Below, one piece after another: positions 1-13,566 of a DNA stretch of 64,000 bases; the stretch's first letter is position 1; each line of letters opens with the position of its first letter. Both the position numbers and the translations under genes were made by a program. Under the pieces are notes generated by a model that saw only the letters and a list, made by a program, of their open reading frames with translations, ran no database searches and was not told the origin of the DNA. The stretch is from NCBI RefSeq assembly GCF_003369915.1, contig NC_046673.1, positions 22,745,718 through 22,809,717 on the forward strand, written 5' to 3'. The DNA comes from Drosophila miranda. Taxonomy: Eukaryota > Arthropoda > Insecta > Diptera > Drosophilidae.

Positions 1-1
1 A

Positions 2-1458
2 CTGCATTCCCCTAACGAGGTGCTCTCGAACCTCATTTTGGGCCTCCACATCGTGGATCCCCGCCTGCAGCGTCCCTGCAAGCGCACTAAGGCGGAATCT
101 CGTGCTGGAGCGGTGCCAGCTGGTAATCTCCTGCTCAGTCCGCCCGAGTGCCTGGCCCAGAGTCCGCTCTGGCTGCGGGAGGAGAGGGAGCGTCTGGCCA
201 GGGGCATAATGTCCACGCAGCACTACCAGGAGCTGCGCCAGCAGCACGCTGTAGTTCCCGGAGTACCGTGTGCCTTCGAGGACCAGATGCAGGCGGTTCC
301 ACTCCTGCTGATCCAGCGACCCGGCTCCCAGGATCCCGAATACAAGCGCCTGGGCTACGGCTGCGGCTGGGACGTGATTGCGCCGGCCAAGTACGGCATG
401 GCCCTCTGGCTAACACTCACCATGTGGGGCGCCAGGCCGGGCGGCCTGCGGGAGCTCGATTCGGTGGCCAGGGAGTCTGGCGGCGAGCAGCATCTGGCCG
501 ACACTTTGGCGGGTAAGTGGGTGCGCTCTGAGAAGACACACTATATTCCCCATTTGGGTATTTATTTCCAGGGCTGAAGCTGGCGTCTGCGGCTGCCGAG
601 GAGCGGCGCGCTCGCTACTTCCGCCTGCCGCCCAACAAACGCACCAACTACCGGAAGCTGGCAGTGGCCAGCCCCTTCAGTGCCCCTTGGAAGCACCTGG
701 TGCGGGACTGGCAGACCACTGCTGCCACCTCCAGTCCAGCCGTTGGATCGTACCACGTCCTGCGACACCGAGAGCTGCTGGAGTCGATCGGCGATTGTCT
801 GCGGCTACACCAGCCTCTACCCGACCAGGTGCCCGACGACTGCCTCATCCAGATCCAGCTACGTCTGAAGGCGCGTGGACATGTGAAGGACAATGCCCTG
901 ATATGTCTGCCCTCGGCTGCCGATTACAAGCAACGCTGGCGTCAGATCAGTCGGAACGAGCAGGCGCCCGTCCACATAGAGCCTCCGCAGCCCGATCTCA
1001 ATGAGCGGACGCGCAAGGACCTCCGCAGTGACCACAAAATCAAGCTGAAGCGCCTGCGGGCCCGACGAGTGCGCGAGAAGCGGCGCCTCCAGGAGACGGC
1101 CACCAGGCGTGTCCATATCCGACCGGCCAACACGGCGCCCCTGGTCCGAGCCCACCTCTTGGAGATGTGCCGCCTCTGGCTGCCCACAGACCCCGCCGAG
1201 ACGAGCGATAGCGTGCGACGCCAGTGCAGCCGCGAGGTCTTCGGCTACGTGACTACGGCCGGCTTCAGCTTCACGGAGGCGACCGTCTGTGCCGTCGGCT
1301 ATGTTACTCCCGGCGGCCTGCAGCATTTGTTGAGCAACCTGAAGGACTCCAAGGGACGCCAACTGCAGCCGATGTGCCTGGTGCGCGACCCCGACAGCCG
1401 CGACTATCGCTGGGCTACCGTCCAAGTGAATCTAAATGTGGCCGCCCAGACCTTTTGA
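2..1458 (+). CDS. Pop1: Pop1, RNase P/MRP protein subunit (3' part, two exons)
   Basis: This is the C-terminal 465 residues of the large protein subunit of RNase P and RNase MRP, which act in tRNA 5' processing and rRNA processing. It is 5'-partial at the left edge, with reading frame starting at base 2. Exon 2-512 ends in phase 1 at a GTAAGT donor (513). The next exon, 572-1458, follows a TTTCCAG acceptor and ends in TGA. The first exon carries the POPLD-type signature: RLGYGCGWDVIAPAKYGMAL followed by GARPGGLREL. After the intron the segment RRARYFRLPPNKRTNYRKLA and a basic stretch near 1040-1110 fit RNA-contacting Pop1. The last ~90 residues end FSFTEATVCAVGYV...NLNVAAQTF, the usual C-terminal domain. 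GC-rich third positions throughout support coding. The start lies outside the window. The family call is firm and no breaks are seen. Confidence 0.9.
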
Positions 1459-2392
1459 TCCGAGGATTAGCTGATAGCCAATGTATGTATAGTGCCTAAT
1501 ATATATCCGAGATATACGAAATAGATTATGATCTTAGCAGATGATTGATCCGAATTGTCGCTGCCTTTAGTTTGGTTTAATGTAAACTCAAAATGAACAA
1601 CTCGCCCAGTCACCTTGAAAATTCGATTGAGATGTAATTTTCGGTGGAAATCAATGCTAAAAACCGAAATGCGAAAGACCTTTCCGTACAATTAGTTCTA
1701 TTTTTGAGGTTTCTTTGGTGTGAAGGGAACATCAAGAAGGTCTCTTACGATTTGAAGACAAATCTCGTGTGGAAAATAGTTTTGGATATTGGTATGATGA
1801 TGGAAATGATATTGAAGAAGATAATAACTCCTTTGTTTCATGTTAATTCCGGTAGTTCTGGCAGGTTCGAGGAAGGAATCGAGAAATTAGAATCAGCAGG
1901 AGAAAAATGTTTTTTCCTCTGGAGAAGAGATGGAAAAGAAACGAAGTCCAATGAGCGAGCAACTGGGAAGAGAACGAGAGCTTGGAATGGGCGAGTAGTA
2001 GGCCACTCCAGAGGTGTGCTGCTATTGGATTCGCGATGTCCATTGATCCAAAGATTTTTGACTGGGATCTAAATTGTTTGAGATCCTGCGGTGTATCGAA
2101 CCAGTCCGGATATCTGTAATGCTCCCGTCGAAGAATCGTTCGAATTTGTTGAAAATAAAACGCATTTGGAAATTTGTTGTACATATTTAATACTAATTTT
2201 TATTCAATTTAAAATTACTTGTATGTCATTCTTGCTTCGTTTACCATCATCCACCTCCACATCCAACTTGTTTTTAATTCAATTTGTATCTTTGTATTCG
2301 TTATGCAATGTATTCAATCGAGTGAGTGTGTGTGTGGGGTGTGGCTGTAAATGTTAGTGTTGTGAATACGTTGGAATGTGTGTGTGTCTCTG

Positions 2393-3271
2393 CGTGTGTG
2401 TGTGTGTGTGTGGGCTTCGAACAATTCGAAATGTATTCGCGCTTGGAAATGGTTTAATTTAGTTTTCTTTTTGTTCGCTATCGATTTTATCTTCATCTTC
2501 AATATCGTTTCTAAAATGCGACAATGATTAAAAAATTGCTTACAATTGTTTATGTGGGGCAGGGGGGATGGATGTATCATATATTATACGAGTGTGTATT
2601 CACTTTTAATTGTTGAATTATTCGTATTCGACTTCGATTTCGGTTTCGATTTGGTTTGGTTTTGGTTATGGAAAAATGAACTTGAATTTTTGCTTTCGCT
2701 GTTGGGCTTTATCTTTATATATAAGTGTGTATATATATATATATTGTATATTTATCAGTTATTGAAATTGTCTATATACTGCTTATGTATACATATGTAC
2801 TCTATATATACTTATATGGTTGTTTGTGGTGTTTTTTTTTTCGTTACTTGGGGAAATTTTATAGCTGTTTTGTTTCTGGTGTTTCTCTTGTTTTTGTTGT
2901 TGTTGTGCGTTAAGTTGCGTTTTCCTTTCGAATTTTCGTTCATTAATTTCAGCCCCATCGATTATCGATTATCGATATAGTTTTCCGTTCTCCATCTAGC
3001 CAGAGCTCTGGAGATCCATCCTTCAAATCTCTGGCCCGAAATGCTGTCCAAGAATGCTGTCTGGTCTGTCTTTTCACTTAGATACAGATACATAATTCCA
3101 TTATGTAAACTTTCACTTATAATTATACAACTTAGTTGAAACATTTAATAAATATTTCGGTCTTCGGCTGTGATTAGCTTTTTTTTTATTCGCTTTACTT
3201 TGTTGTTTGTTGTTGACATAAAATATGATTCGATCTTATGTTTAACTAAATTTTAAAGAAAAAACAATTAG

Positions 3272-3310
<39 letters not shown>

Positions 3311-3472
3311 GTATGTATGTATACATATATATGTAGTATGTATGTATGTGTGATGCTCGTATGAATATTCTTCATTCAATTACAATTACAATTACTAAAA
3401 GCCTACACAAGTACAAGTTTCAAACTGAATTTGATTCGCAAACTTTGAATATATTCATGTCCTTTATATGTC

Positions 3473-3506
<34 letters not shown>
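2393..3506. repeat. microsatellites: (TG)n and (TA)n blocks
   Basis: A TG run lies at about 2393-2413, a TA run with a TATG tail at about 3274-3335, and a second TG run at about 3477-3506. All lie in the non-coding interval downstream of Pop1. They generate many spurious short frames on both strands. Confidence 0.85.
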
Positions 3507-3507
<1 letters not shown>

Positions 3508-3700
3508 AGTATCTGTGTGCTGAACTACTTATGATTTGTTCGATTTTGGCTTTATCTATTACGAGAGTATTGTATATTGTATACTGATGCTTTTTGCTTT
3601 TTTCTTTTTGCTTTGATCTTTTCAGCTTTTACCATCCACATTTTGCTCATCTCTCATATTCTTTGACCTCTGGATTTCCTTTAAGTTTGAAACATACACA

Positions 3701-3750
3701 TACATATATATATATATATATATAAATATATATATATATACATATATATT
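3701..3750. repeat. (TA)n microsatellite
   Basis: An interrupted TA dinucleotide tract of about 50 bases in the same AT-rich interval. Confidence 0.8.
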
Positions 3751-6031
3751 TTGAATTTGGTTTCTTTTGTTTTGTTGGATTGTATATAGAATCGTATATA
3801 TGTATATATATGGCCCTAATCTGGAAATACAAATACACACACATACATATAGAATACATTTATATCGTTAGAGCGTGTTTAGCATGTATTTTTTTTGTGT
3901 ATAGAGACTTGTTGTAGATTCATGTACTCTCGTGGATCACTTGACGGGCAGTGTGTTTCCCTCCACCGGCGACAAATTCTTTCAAAATTCAACTCTCAAA
4001 TTCTTTTTTCTATTTTCACTTTTCTCTTGATTTGTCCCTCATTTGATGTCCTTTTTCTTTGGTCTTTAGCAAACTCTTTCGTATTCGTATTCGTTTACAT
4101 TTTCTTTCCTTTTCTTCAAGTTTCAGCTGTTTTCTGGGGCATAGTGATAGATAGGGGGGTATAGGACTTTCATGGGCGTTCTTTTGGGGGAAGGTGTATT
4201 GATCTGCGCATCCTCTTCGTGTGTATAAAACGTTGAAATACTTTGAATTTGGTGGGTTAGTATACATATATTTATAGATATACGTGGCAATATATCTTTC
4301 AAAATGTCCTCTTAACATTGTAGATTGTGTTTCAAATTGTGTTTCCCTTTTCTTTTTTTTTTGCTTTGGGTTTTCATGGATCTTTTGTTTGTTTCATAAA
4401 TGCGGGGATAGTATTCGTATTCGTAAATCGTTATCATTCTTTCGGTACATTCTCGGTACTTTACTTCATTTTAAATTTTACTTTTACCCTTACTTTCGCT
4501 TTCACTTTCACTTTCTTTTCCTATGTGTTCTGTATTCTGTTTAGATTCTCGGCGAAAAGGTTCGCTTCGATCCTATGCTATAACATACATACAATATTTT
4601 TTCTTTTTCAATTATTATTAGTATTATGTTTATCGTTAATTATGCTTTCTTTTGTTGCTTTTTGGTTTTCGTTTAACATCACTACTAATAATCAAAAAAT
4701 GGACATTTATAAACTTTTATATAATGTATATTAAAAATGTGTTTTGTTCTTTTTTTATTTTTTTCATTTTTTTTTTCATTTTTGGCCTCAGAATGCCACA
4801 ATTTATTTGGTTTTTCATTTGGTTTTCTTTAGTTTTTAGTTTTTTGTTGTTTTTGTTTTTTTTTTTTTGGTGCCATGAAGTTGTTGCAACGCCATTCGTG
4901 TTTCGCTTAAATTCTTACAAAAGTTTTTGCGACCGTTAACTGAAATGCAGCTGAAAATGCACGAAAATATAATTAATATACAAAAAACTCATAAGTTCTT
5001 GCAGATAAAAATGAGAGAAGAAAATGAGAGATATTCATGAAGAGAACAAATTTATGGTATTCATCACAGTTTTGTTGTTGTTCGGCTGGTTGTTGTTTTT
5101 GTTTTTTTTTTTTGTTTTTTTTTTGGTAAAGATTGAAGTTGAAATGTGTTCACATCCGTTTCCGGTTTGCTGCTTCTTCATGGCAATATATGTTTGTCTG
5201 TGTCCTGTGTGTTGGTGTGACTGTGCGTCTGTGTGTGTCTAGGGGGTCGTCGTTCCACTCCCAGGAGGGATATTCCTTACCTACTCATTGAGCAAACTCG
5301 AAAAGTAAACAACCATTTTGTAGAATAATTCACGTCTTATTCGATATATGAATTTTAATTGGTTTTTTATGTTCTTTTTTGTTTTGTTTTGTTTTGTTTC
5401 GTTTTTTGTTTTTTTTTTTTAATGTTTGGATAATGATAAAACAATTATAAAATTAATATTATCTTGGTATTGTATTGCAGCGTGTTAAAGAAATTAACTA
5501 ATAATTTAATATTCAACTGAGATTAAACGTATTCGTGTGCCATGTGATTCTGGGGAGTGGGTTCGGGGTGCAGGTTCTGTAAACACTATGACTTAGTTCT
5601 TAGATTCCGTAAGTTTTTCCCATGATTAACAAACTAAAAAATAAGAAAAGCAAATGGAGAAAGCATTAGGCGATCATCCGGCGATTCCGGAAGCAGGGTT
5701 GCATATGCCCTCTCTCTTATCGTTTGTCGATCGTTTCGATATCGTTCGTTCGATTCGTTTGAATTTTCGCATTGGTTTCGCGTTTGCTTTAGGTTTAACC
5801 TAACATAACATAAACCATAAACAAAAAAAGTATATAATATATATAATTATATGGTAGGGTTTTTTTTGCATAATGTTTAATACGTAATTAGAAACTAACT
5901 TTTTTCACTTGATTTCTGTTTGCGTTTTGGTTTTTGGGTTCGCTACATTTTGGTTTTTTTTTGGTGCATTTTCATAACTCCCTCGACATCCAGCGGCCTG
6001 GGGGACTGCAGCCTGCGTACCGCCTCGTTGC

Positions 6032-9000
6032 TTACTCCAGGCGTGCCTTGTAGGTGGTCTTCCAGATTTCGGCGAGTGTCACGGCACTGTGGAACCGATG
6101 GAAGATGCACAGCGGCAGTGTAATGCGCTGGATGATGGACCAGGGCACAAAGCCATAGAAGTCAAGCTGAACCTGTAGATTCGAGATCGGACCCATTCGG
6201 ATATTGGTTAGTAAATGGAATCAATAATTCGATAATAATAACGATTCGTAAGCCAAACAAACAAACAAACAACATGCAAGAGTACAACACAGAAGCTCAA
6301 GTCATTCGAATAGAAGGTACCGATTAGATCTCTGAATGAACCCACAGAAGAGTATTTCGAACACAAAAGCATTGAACTCTGTAGATTCATGCGGGACATG
6401 CATCTAGTACCTTTTTCTTTAACGCACAGAAACATGCATGAGCGATACGAACAGATCAACACATTTATGTACATTGAGTTAAACATTAATTAGAATAGAA
6501 CATATAGAACGGAACGATTTGAGAACGAGAGCGTTAATCGTTTTACTTAACTCAGTCTCGCTTACGTACATATCTACTTACAGGATTGGCGAATACTTTT
6601 TGAGCTTCGAATGTGTAGATGGCGAACATGGCCACATTGCAGATGAGTAGGAAGGTGACGATCTGGCGGCCGGGCTTGCTGCGATCGTGCTCCGGCAAGT
6701 GGACGCGACGCCGCGATACGTCAGCGATGAAGAGCAGCTGCAAGATCACCTGGAAGACGGCCACACCGCCGGTGGTCGTCACCAGGAGGCTGGGCTCGCT
6801 CTCCAGCACCTTGAGGCTGCCGGCAATGATGCTGAACACGGAGTAGGTGAAGAGGCCGAAGGCCGAGATGCGCAACAAGATGTCGTTCAGATTGGATTGC
6901 TCTTCGCAGCGGAACTTAAGGTTCTTTACTCTGTGAAAGGAGAATAGAGTGTCGTTAGTGCGGATCGAAAATAAAGTAAAGGCATATATGTATTCTAGAT
7001 GAGGAATATGGAGAACCAGACCTGATGAAGCCCACTATGATGGCCAGTATGGCGAAGGCCATGAGGATGCAGTGGCTGGCATCGGCCAGGTAAATGGCCA
7101 ACAGCGAGAACTGCTGATGACGCACCAAGACGAAGAAGAGTATCAGGCAAATGAGGGCGCCGACCAACAGCAGCAGACCAAAGAACAGTCCCTTCGACGA
7201 GCCAACGCAGTCGACGCGACCGGAGCGTGCCTGCTGCGCCATGGCGACGGCACGACGTGAGAGCATCACCTCCAGACGGTGCTCCAGATCCTCGTCGTTC
7301 ATCCGTCCCGGATAGCGGCCGATGTGCTTCCACATGACATACAAAACCACCGCACCGATCAGCGAATACTCAATGATGAACGGATACAGATACGGCGCCG
7401 AGTCGTACACAATGGTCCCCATAATATCGATGCGCCCGCAGGCGGTGGAGTTGAGTGTGCCAATGTTGGAAGACAGCGCCGCCGGGTAGATACTGTCCAG
7501 GCTCTCCAGATTCTCGAAGGCCACCAGGCCACCGCTGGACTCCTCGTGCGATATGTCCGAGTAGGTCTGGAAGCTGTTCTCCATTCCGGGTCCGAAAAGG
7601 TTATTCATGATGTTGACCGGGCCCTCCGTGCTGGCGGCTCCGATGCTGGTGCTGGGTGTGGATGCGGCAAAGCTGTTGAAGAACGAGGAGACGCTGCCAG
7701 TGGCAGCAGCGGGCAACGCCGAGGAGGCGGACCCATCGACTGGCGTCAGACTCGGGGCAGCGCTGGATAGGAGTCGCTGGAGGCCGCTGAAGGGCGATTC
7801 GCTGGTCGTGCTGCTGATGGCGTCCGTTGCAGTGCTGCCGGCGGAAATGGGTATGGCGGTGGTGGTGGTCAATGGGCTGGTGGTGGTGGTAGTGGTGGTG
7901 CCGAAGGTGGTGGTGGTGCTGGCAATGGTGCTGGGGCTGCCGCCCGTTGTGGTGGCTGCTGTGGTGGCACTTGTGATAAACTTCTTCAGCTTGCGGGCCA
8001 TAGTAGTGCTGTGCCATTGATAGCCGGCCGTCGTGTACGGTGCCCGAGTGGTGGTGCTGCTGACGATGCTGCTCGCAGTGGAGCTGGCCACATCCCCGCC
8101 CATGCCCAGGCTCTTCGAGATGCCGTCTACGGTGTTGCGCACCAGCTTGGACAGCACATTGTCGCTCTTGTAGACATCCTTCGGCAGCAGATCCTCCCCG
8201 TCCAGCACCTCGAACTCGCTGTTCGGGCCGGTATGGGTGCGTAGAACGGTCCCGGCATGCCGCAGCGCATGCTGCCGCACCGAGTGGGCTATCGACGAGG
8301 CCTCCGGATCGGCCTCGTTCTTCTGGTGCCAGATGGTGATCTCCAGAAGCGACTCCTTCACCAGCGTCCGGATCCACACGCAAATGTTGGTGGCCACCAC
8401 ATGCATCAGCCCGAAGCGGGCAATCACCTTGAATCGGTGGATGTTCAGCTGCAAGTTCAGACAGTGATGAAGAGAGACGGAGAAAAGAGAGAGAGAGAGA
8501 GAGCAGTGCCCGGGTGGAGCGCTTGAGTACGACTGAGAGTCTTGGATGCCGCAGGGTTGCAGGTACATTGATTACGTAGATTACAGGCAAAATTCGGCTT
8601 CGGGCGAACCGAACCGTATCCCCGACTACCCCTGCAGATGTTCCTAGAGGGTATTCCCAAATCCAATGATTGTTTTCTTCGAGGACTCTATAGCGTAGAT
8701 ATTATGATCAGCAAATATACTTGATTTACTCGTAGGCACCCGAAGCCTTCGAAACGCTCACGCAGACGCAGATTCGTTATGTTCGAATTGGTAGATCTTT
8801 TTATTGCTTTACAGGATTTAAGTGTATGTATGTATGTGTATCTTAAGCTCAAATGAGTGTATTTCCTCGGGAATCTATCGCGATTATCAATGCTACTCTT
8901 GACTTCATTCGGATGGGGATTGGAGCCCTTCATGGTCATGAAACCGAGTATACTCGCCGGCACTCGAAGTCTTTGAAACGATTACTTGATATGTTTGGAA

Positions 9001-12000
9001 AGACCTAATCTCTGTCGCATGAACTGTGGAACAGATCTGGTACATAAGTCCTTGATTTTCAGGAACTTTTTAGTCTGCAAGGGGTAATCGGGGAGGGTGG
9101 GGCAACTAAACAAAAACCAAACTGCCACATCTGACATGGATCGATCCCTTGTACATAGATAACATACGAGTATTGTAAGTTATAGAGAGATGTTGTAAGC
9201 TAATGGTTATCATATACGAGTATCGGTAACATAGTATCATAGACATATGTAGGATGTATGTTTTTGTATATGCGGTATACAGTGTGAGAAATGAGCGTAG
9301 AGTAGGGAGTAGTAGAGAGTACAGTAGAGTAGAGTAGAAAATGATTTGCATATCGTACCTGAAATGGTGGCCTAGTCTGCGATCGCGCGAATTGTGGGGC
9401 GGTTGTTGTGGGATTATGTACACAAAAATGGTTTCATTAAATAACTACTTAGCAAATTTCGACAAAAATTTATTTAAAAAACTATGAATGCATTGATGGA
9501 TGGATGTATGGATGAATGTTTGATGGATGGATGGATTGAGGGTTTGAAATGCGTTGTTGTGTTGTTGTCGTGGATATGGTGTGATATGATGGGTGATTGA
9601 TGATCGATGATCGATTCGACCCCAGCCGAATAGCACTGGACTGTGTGAGTGGTGGAGTGTGGATGCCACTTGTCGTGGGTGGCATTACGTTCGAGCCAAA
9701 GACAGAAACAGAGACAGAGACAGAGCGAAGCATGGCAAGCGAATAGATGATGTGAATAGCGGTTGTGGTACGAGTGGAGTATGATATATGGGTGCGAATG
9801 TTGCAGTTGCAGTGGCAGTTGCAGTGGCAGATGCGCGAATGCATGAATGAAAACTCAACTGAAACTCAACTCAATTGCATAACTGCCAATTATCACGCCA
9901 GATACAGATACAGATACAGATATAGCGATACAGCGATACCGCGATACAGCGCGTTGCACACACACACACAGATACAAAGTGAGGGTGAGAGACCGAGTCG
10001 ACCGTAACCGTAACCGTAACCGAATTTCTATTGAAATGATCCTACAACCCCGAAACCGAGTACCCGAATCCGAACTCTAGAGAGAGGTGGCAGATGGAAG
10101 ACTAACCTCGAACTTTTTGGAAGCCTTGGGGATGTGGTTTCGTGTACTTAATCTTTGTTTAACTTTAACATACGATTACAGAATAGCCGTAGATAATAGT
10201 AGGTAGTAGGTAGTAGTAGTAGAAGGTAGTAATAGTAGTAGTAGTCATACGCTTACAGTGTTCTTTAGTTTAGTTTTTTTACATCGACACTTACCCGTGC
10301 ATTCATGAATATAAAGTACATTTGCATGAAGGTGAAAATCATCTGCAGCAGCGGGTTCACTCCGATAAGTATGTGGTGGCAGGGCGAATCGAAGGGTATC
10401 TCAAAGAACGATCCAAACTCCAGTCCAATGTAGATCATGGCGCCCAGACCGAATGCTGCACAGAACACAGAACCCCCATCCCCCCAAAAAATCAGATCCA
10501 TGGGACACTCTGCCACATTCTGTTATCCCTCTTACCAATGGCTCCCACTCGCAGGAAGAAGCTGCCGTGCGTCGGATCGCTATGAGTGGTCTTCCTCTTG
10601 CGTACATTCTTCGGGGTAACGGCCACCTCGGCATCCACGGGTGCTTCCTGCGCATAGAGAGAGAGAAAAACAGAGATTGAATGCCATAGGAAGTTCACAC
10701 ATGACCCATAATTGATGCGGCCTCAGAGTATAATTAACATGACAGAGCTTTGGGGGCGCGAACAGTGAATATCTATTGAATGTTTTCTCATGGAAATGCA
10801 TCTATAGCGCACTTTTGTTGAGGTTATTCAATGAATTAAATTCCTACGAGAGATCAGTCAACATCGATTGAACAAAAGCTAGCGGCCAACGACCTAAGTT
10901 GAAGATCATTGAAGATCAAATGAACGTTTCGGAAAAATATCAGAGAAGCATAGTGTATCTTGAATGCGAACAAGAACCAATAAATGGGGCATTTTTGGTA
11001 AGAGAAGAGTCCGTGAAGGCCATCTAAAATGATTTAAATCTTTCTTAGAAGAAACAATCTAGAATCTAAGATCCTGGAGCATGAGGGCCACCTGAGTGTT
11101 CCTTTTTGAATGGAAAACAAACGAGTATTGTATGTGTCAATTATCAAAGATCGTTCTCTTGTAGTTTTACCTGATATGCGGCGCCTTTGACAGCTGCTTT
11201 GCCAGAGTCCTTGGAGCCCTTCGCTTCCTTCGAATCGGCTGGATCGGCATTCTTGGCTTTCTTCGATTTCTTCTCCTTGGGTTGGGGTTTCGGCTTGCTG
11301 CCATTGCCATTGCCATTGCCGCCATTGCAGCAAGAGCTCTCTGATGGAACACACGGAACACAGTAGCACGTGAAAATCCTCGCGCCATTCGTGAGAGACT
11401 CCGACTGTACTTACCCTGCAGCAGGAAACAGAATACGTAGAGGAGGAAGAGTATGCTGACGCCGTACAGATACGTGAAGAATGTCTCGTAGTAGAGCACT
11501 GGCAGGCGGTGTGTGGTCACATCGCTGATCACGTATGCAATGCATACGACGATCAGGAGGATTGCGTACACCAGGCTGGTCACGATGAATAGCGATGTCC
11601 TGTATGGCCGGGAGGGGGGGATGGAGTCACATCATTAGTTCATGGCTTCAGAAATATGTACGAGTTCTGGGACTTGGGTGCTCATACGTGTGTGTACGTG
11701 GGTGCTGCAGTTAGTGTGTGTGTGTGAAGTGTGTCAAGATCTGGCTGCAACTCCCCCTCCGAGTTGACCCACTAGAACCGTTTTTGTAAGTGCGAGAGTG
11801 TCTCAATCTCCTACTTTCGTATACATGTGTGTGTATCTGTGTGAGTTTGCGTATCTGTGTGACTGACATGCAACTACATGCATACTCTCAAAGAGCATCT
11901 CAAGTGCAGCCGCCTCTCTCCCTCTCTCTCTCTCATTTGACAGCTCGAGAGCATAACAGCCGCCGTGTATTGGCCCTAATTTGATATTTGATTAGCCCTC

Positions 12001-13566
12001 TACTCCTCGCACAGTGGGCCCCATCCACATCCACATCCATATCATTCTGATGCAACCCACTGGGCGCGCGTGTGTGTGTGTGTGTGTGCCATGCAACAAC
12101 TCATTGCAAGGCAGTCATTTTTGTGACCCAGTTAGCGGCATCACCGACTTGGCTGCAGCTTAAAATACACACAAAGCGCGTGGCCCCCTGCTTAGGCAGT
12201 CACTCATTTGCATGCAGCACAGCACCCCCCTCTGTGCCAAAGTGGTGGTGCAGGCTGCAGGGCAGGGAAGCCTAAGCTCGAATCGAAACTGATGGCGGAA
12301 TTTATCGAACATGCATAATGGTCGTCATATCTCCTGTAGAACAGGAGAAATATCTAGGAGAATTGCATCGAAACGAATATGGAATAATTCAATTACTTAA
12401 TAAATTTTGAAATTTTGAACTAGATTTTAGATTTCCATTTTATAGATAGAAGATGGTATTCATGGAGATACCAAATATATGTATTTATCATATGAAAGTT
12501 AATAATTTTTTACGAAAATATTCTCAAGAACCTTAGATAATGCGTGTTCTCATCATTTCCATTCTATTAAAACGATGGATGATATTTTTTCTTATACAAA
12601 TCGTAGTAAAAGGCTGTGTCTGGCTTTAAGAATAAAAGAGATGGTTCTCCGTCGAGTGTGGATTACTTTACATATAAATCACATCCTAACAATGTTGGGT
12701 GCCCCCATAGTCTTGTCCCATAATCATCTATTGGTTCAAGAGATTATCCCACAATCCACTGTGTACACATACAAGATGTAGGGACTATGGAAACACAAGG
12801 GAACAGTGGAACACATCTTGGTGCGGGCTTTGGATGGGCTTTGGATATGGATATGGTTATGGTTAGCATCATAGGTATCATATTACCATAGTTCGATTGG
12901 TCCCGTTATTGGATTTGTTTGATATGTGCCCTGTACCGTTATTTTCGCTGGCATAAAACTGTATTTATTTGGATTTGGCTTGAACGTGTAGCAAACCCTA
13001 TAAGATTGAAGATATTCAGATATTTCTGGTTTTGGTTCTGCTTGTGGGCGGGGTGTGGTGTGGCGGGGTTTTAGGATTTACATAGCTGCTGGGGAGCGGC
13101 GGGGTTAGAGGTGGAGCAAGGGTTAATCTTTCCAAAGGAAGGGAGCATGAAAGAGAGACAGTGGGCTCCTACGGTTGTTTTGTTTCGAGGCGGTGGGCTG
13201 GTGGGTTGCCCTTTGGGCCATAGCATACTTGTGTGGTATATACAATGCTTGGGCGGTGTGGGTGTGTATCTGTGTGTTTCGAGTGGGTTCCCACTACCCG
13301 CTACCCACTCCCTACTGGGCACTGCCTATGCCCCCACTGATGATGATCGCCCGCCCCAACTGGATGGATGAACGATGGGTTCGGTTCTCGCACCTTTGCA
13401 GCGGCTGCGGCATGACGTTCTTGAGCTCCATTTCCTTGTTGGCCGCATTGTTCTTCTCGGCGCTGTCGGTGCTGCCGGCGGTGTGGGAGCGGGAGACCGG
13501 CAGTGTGGCCATGTTGTCTCCGCCCTCCACATCGACGGTAGCGACCTTCACTTCACCGCCGCCCAT
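6032..13566 (-). CDS. otopetrin-family proton channel, paralogue 1 (short N-terminus isoform)
   Basis: Otopetrins are multi-pass proton channels of the plasma membrane; insect members include acid-taste receptors. Exons in coding order: 13566-13394, 11599-11415, 11340-11171, 10647-10536, 10455-10295, 8448-7022, 6930-6582, 6172-6032 (TAA). All phases agree and give 905 residues. Residues 1-58 are cytoplasmic, and the next exon holds two membrane spans (TSLFIVTSLVYAILLIVV and YLYGVSILFLLYVFCFLL). Residues 120-175 are a Lys-rich linker. VGAIAFGLGAMIYIGLEFG and FKVIARFGLMH match paralogue 2. Residues ~390-590 form a Ser/Thr-rich loop. Further spans follow, then the KPGRQIVTFLL motif and a C-terminus like that of paralogue 2. 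The start ATG at 13566 is the first Met after an upstream in-frame stop. I cannot tell which of OtopLa, OtopLb or OtopLc this is. The donor at 7021 (AG|GTCTGG) is weak but phase-consistent. Confidence 0.88.

Larger units (their letters stand above)
1459..6031. other. AT-rich non-coding interval between convergent genes
   Basis: No convincing exon was found. The stretch lies between the 3' end of Pop1 (+) and the 3' end of otopetrin paralogue 1 (-), so it should contain both 3' UTRs. A plus-strand AATAAA occurs near 2154, and minus-strand poly(A) signals (TTTATT on +) occur near 2199, 3185 and 4749. None can be chosen without transcript data. It is dominated by T-rich runs and GT/TA microsatellites. 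Open frames such as 1644-2072 (+, GTG start) and 1843-2184 (-) have AT-rich codon use and no motifs. Confidence 0.7.

Noticed and set aside
1644..2184. Overlapping frames of 142 codons (+) and 113 codons (-) downstream of Pop1
   Set aside because: The plus frame starts with GTG, both have AT-driven codon use, no motif and no splice context. They overlap each other antisense, as chance frames do.
5970..6034. In-frame sequence after the TAA of otopetrin paralogue 1
   Set aside because: Only 19 codons before the next stop, composition unremarkable, and TAA is a poor readthrough stop. It does not parallel the paralogue 2 extension.
10195..10250. let-7-like string (AGGTAGTAGGTAGTAG)
   Set aside because: It is a GTA-repeat tract with no matching opposite arm to form a hairpin.
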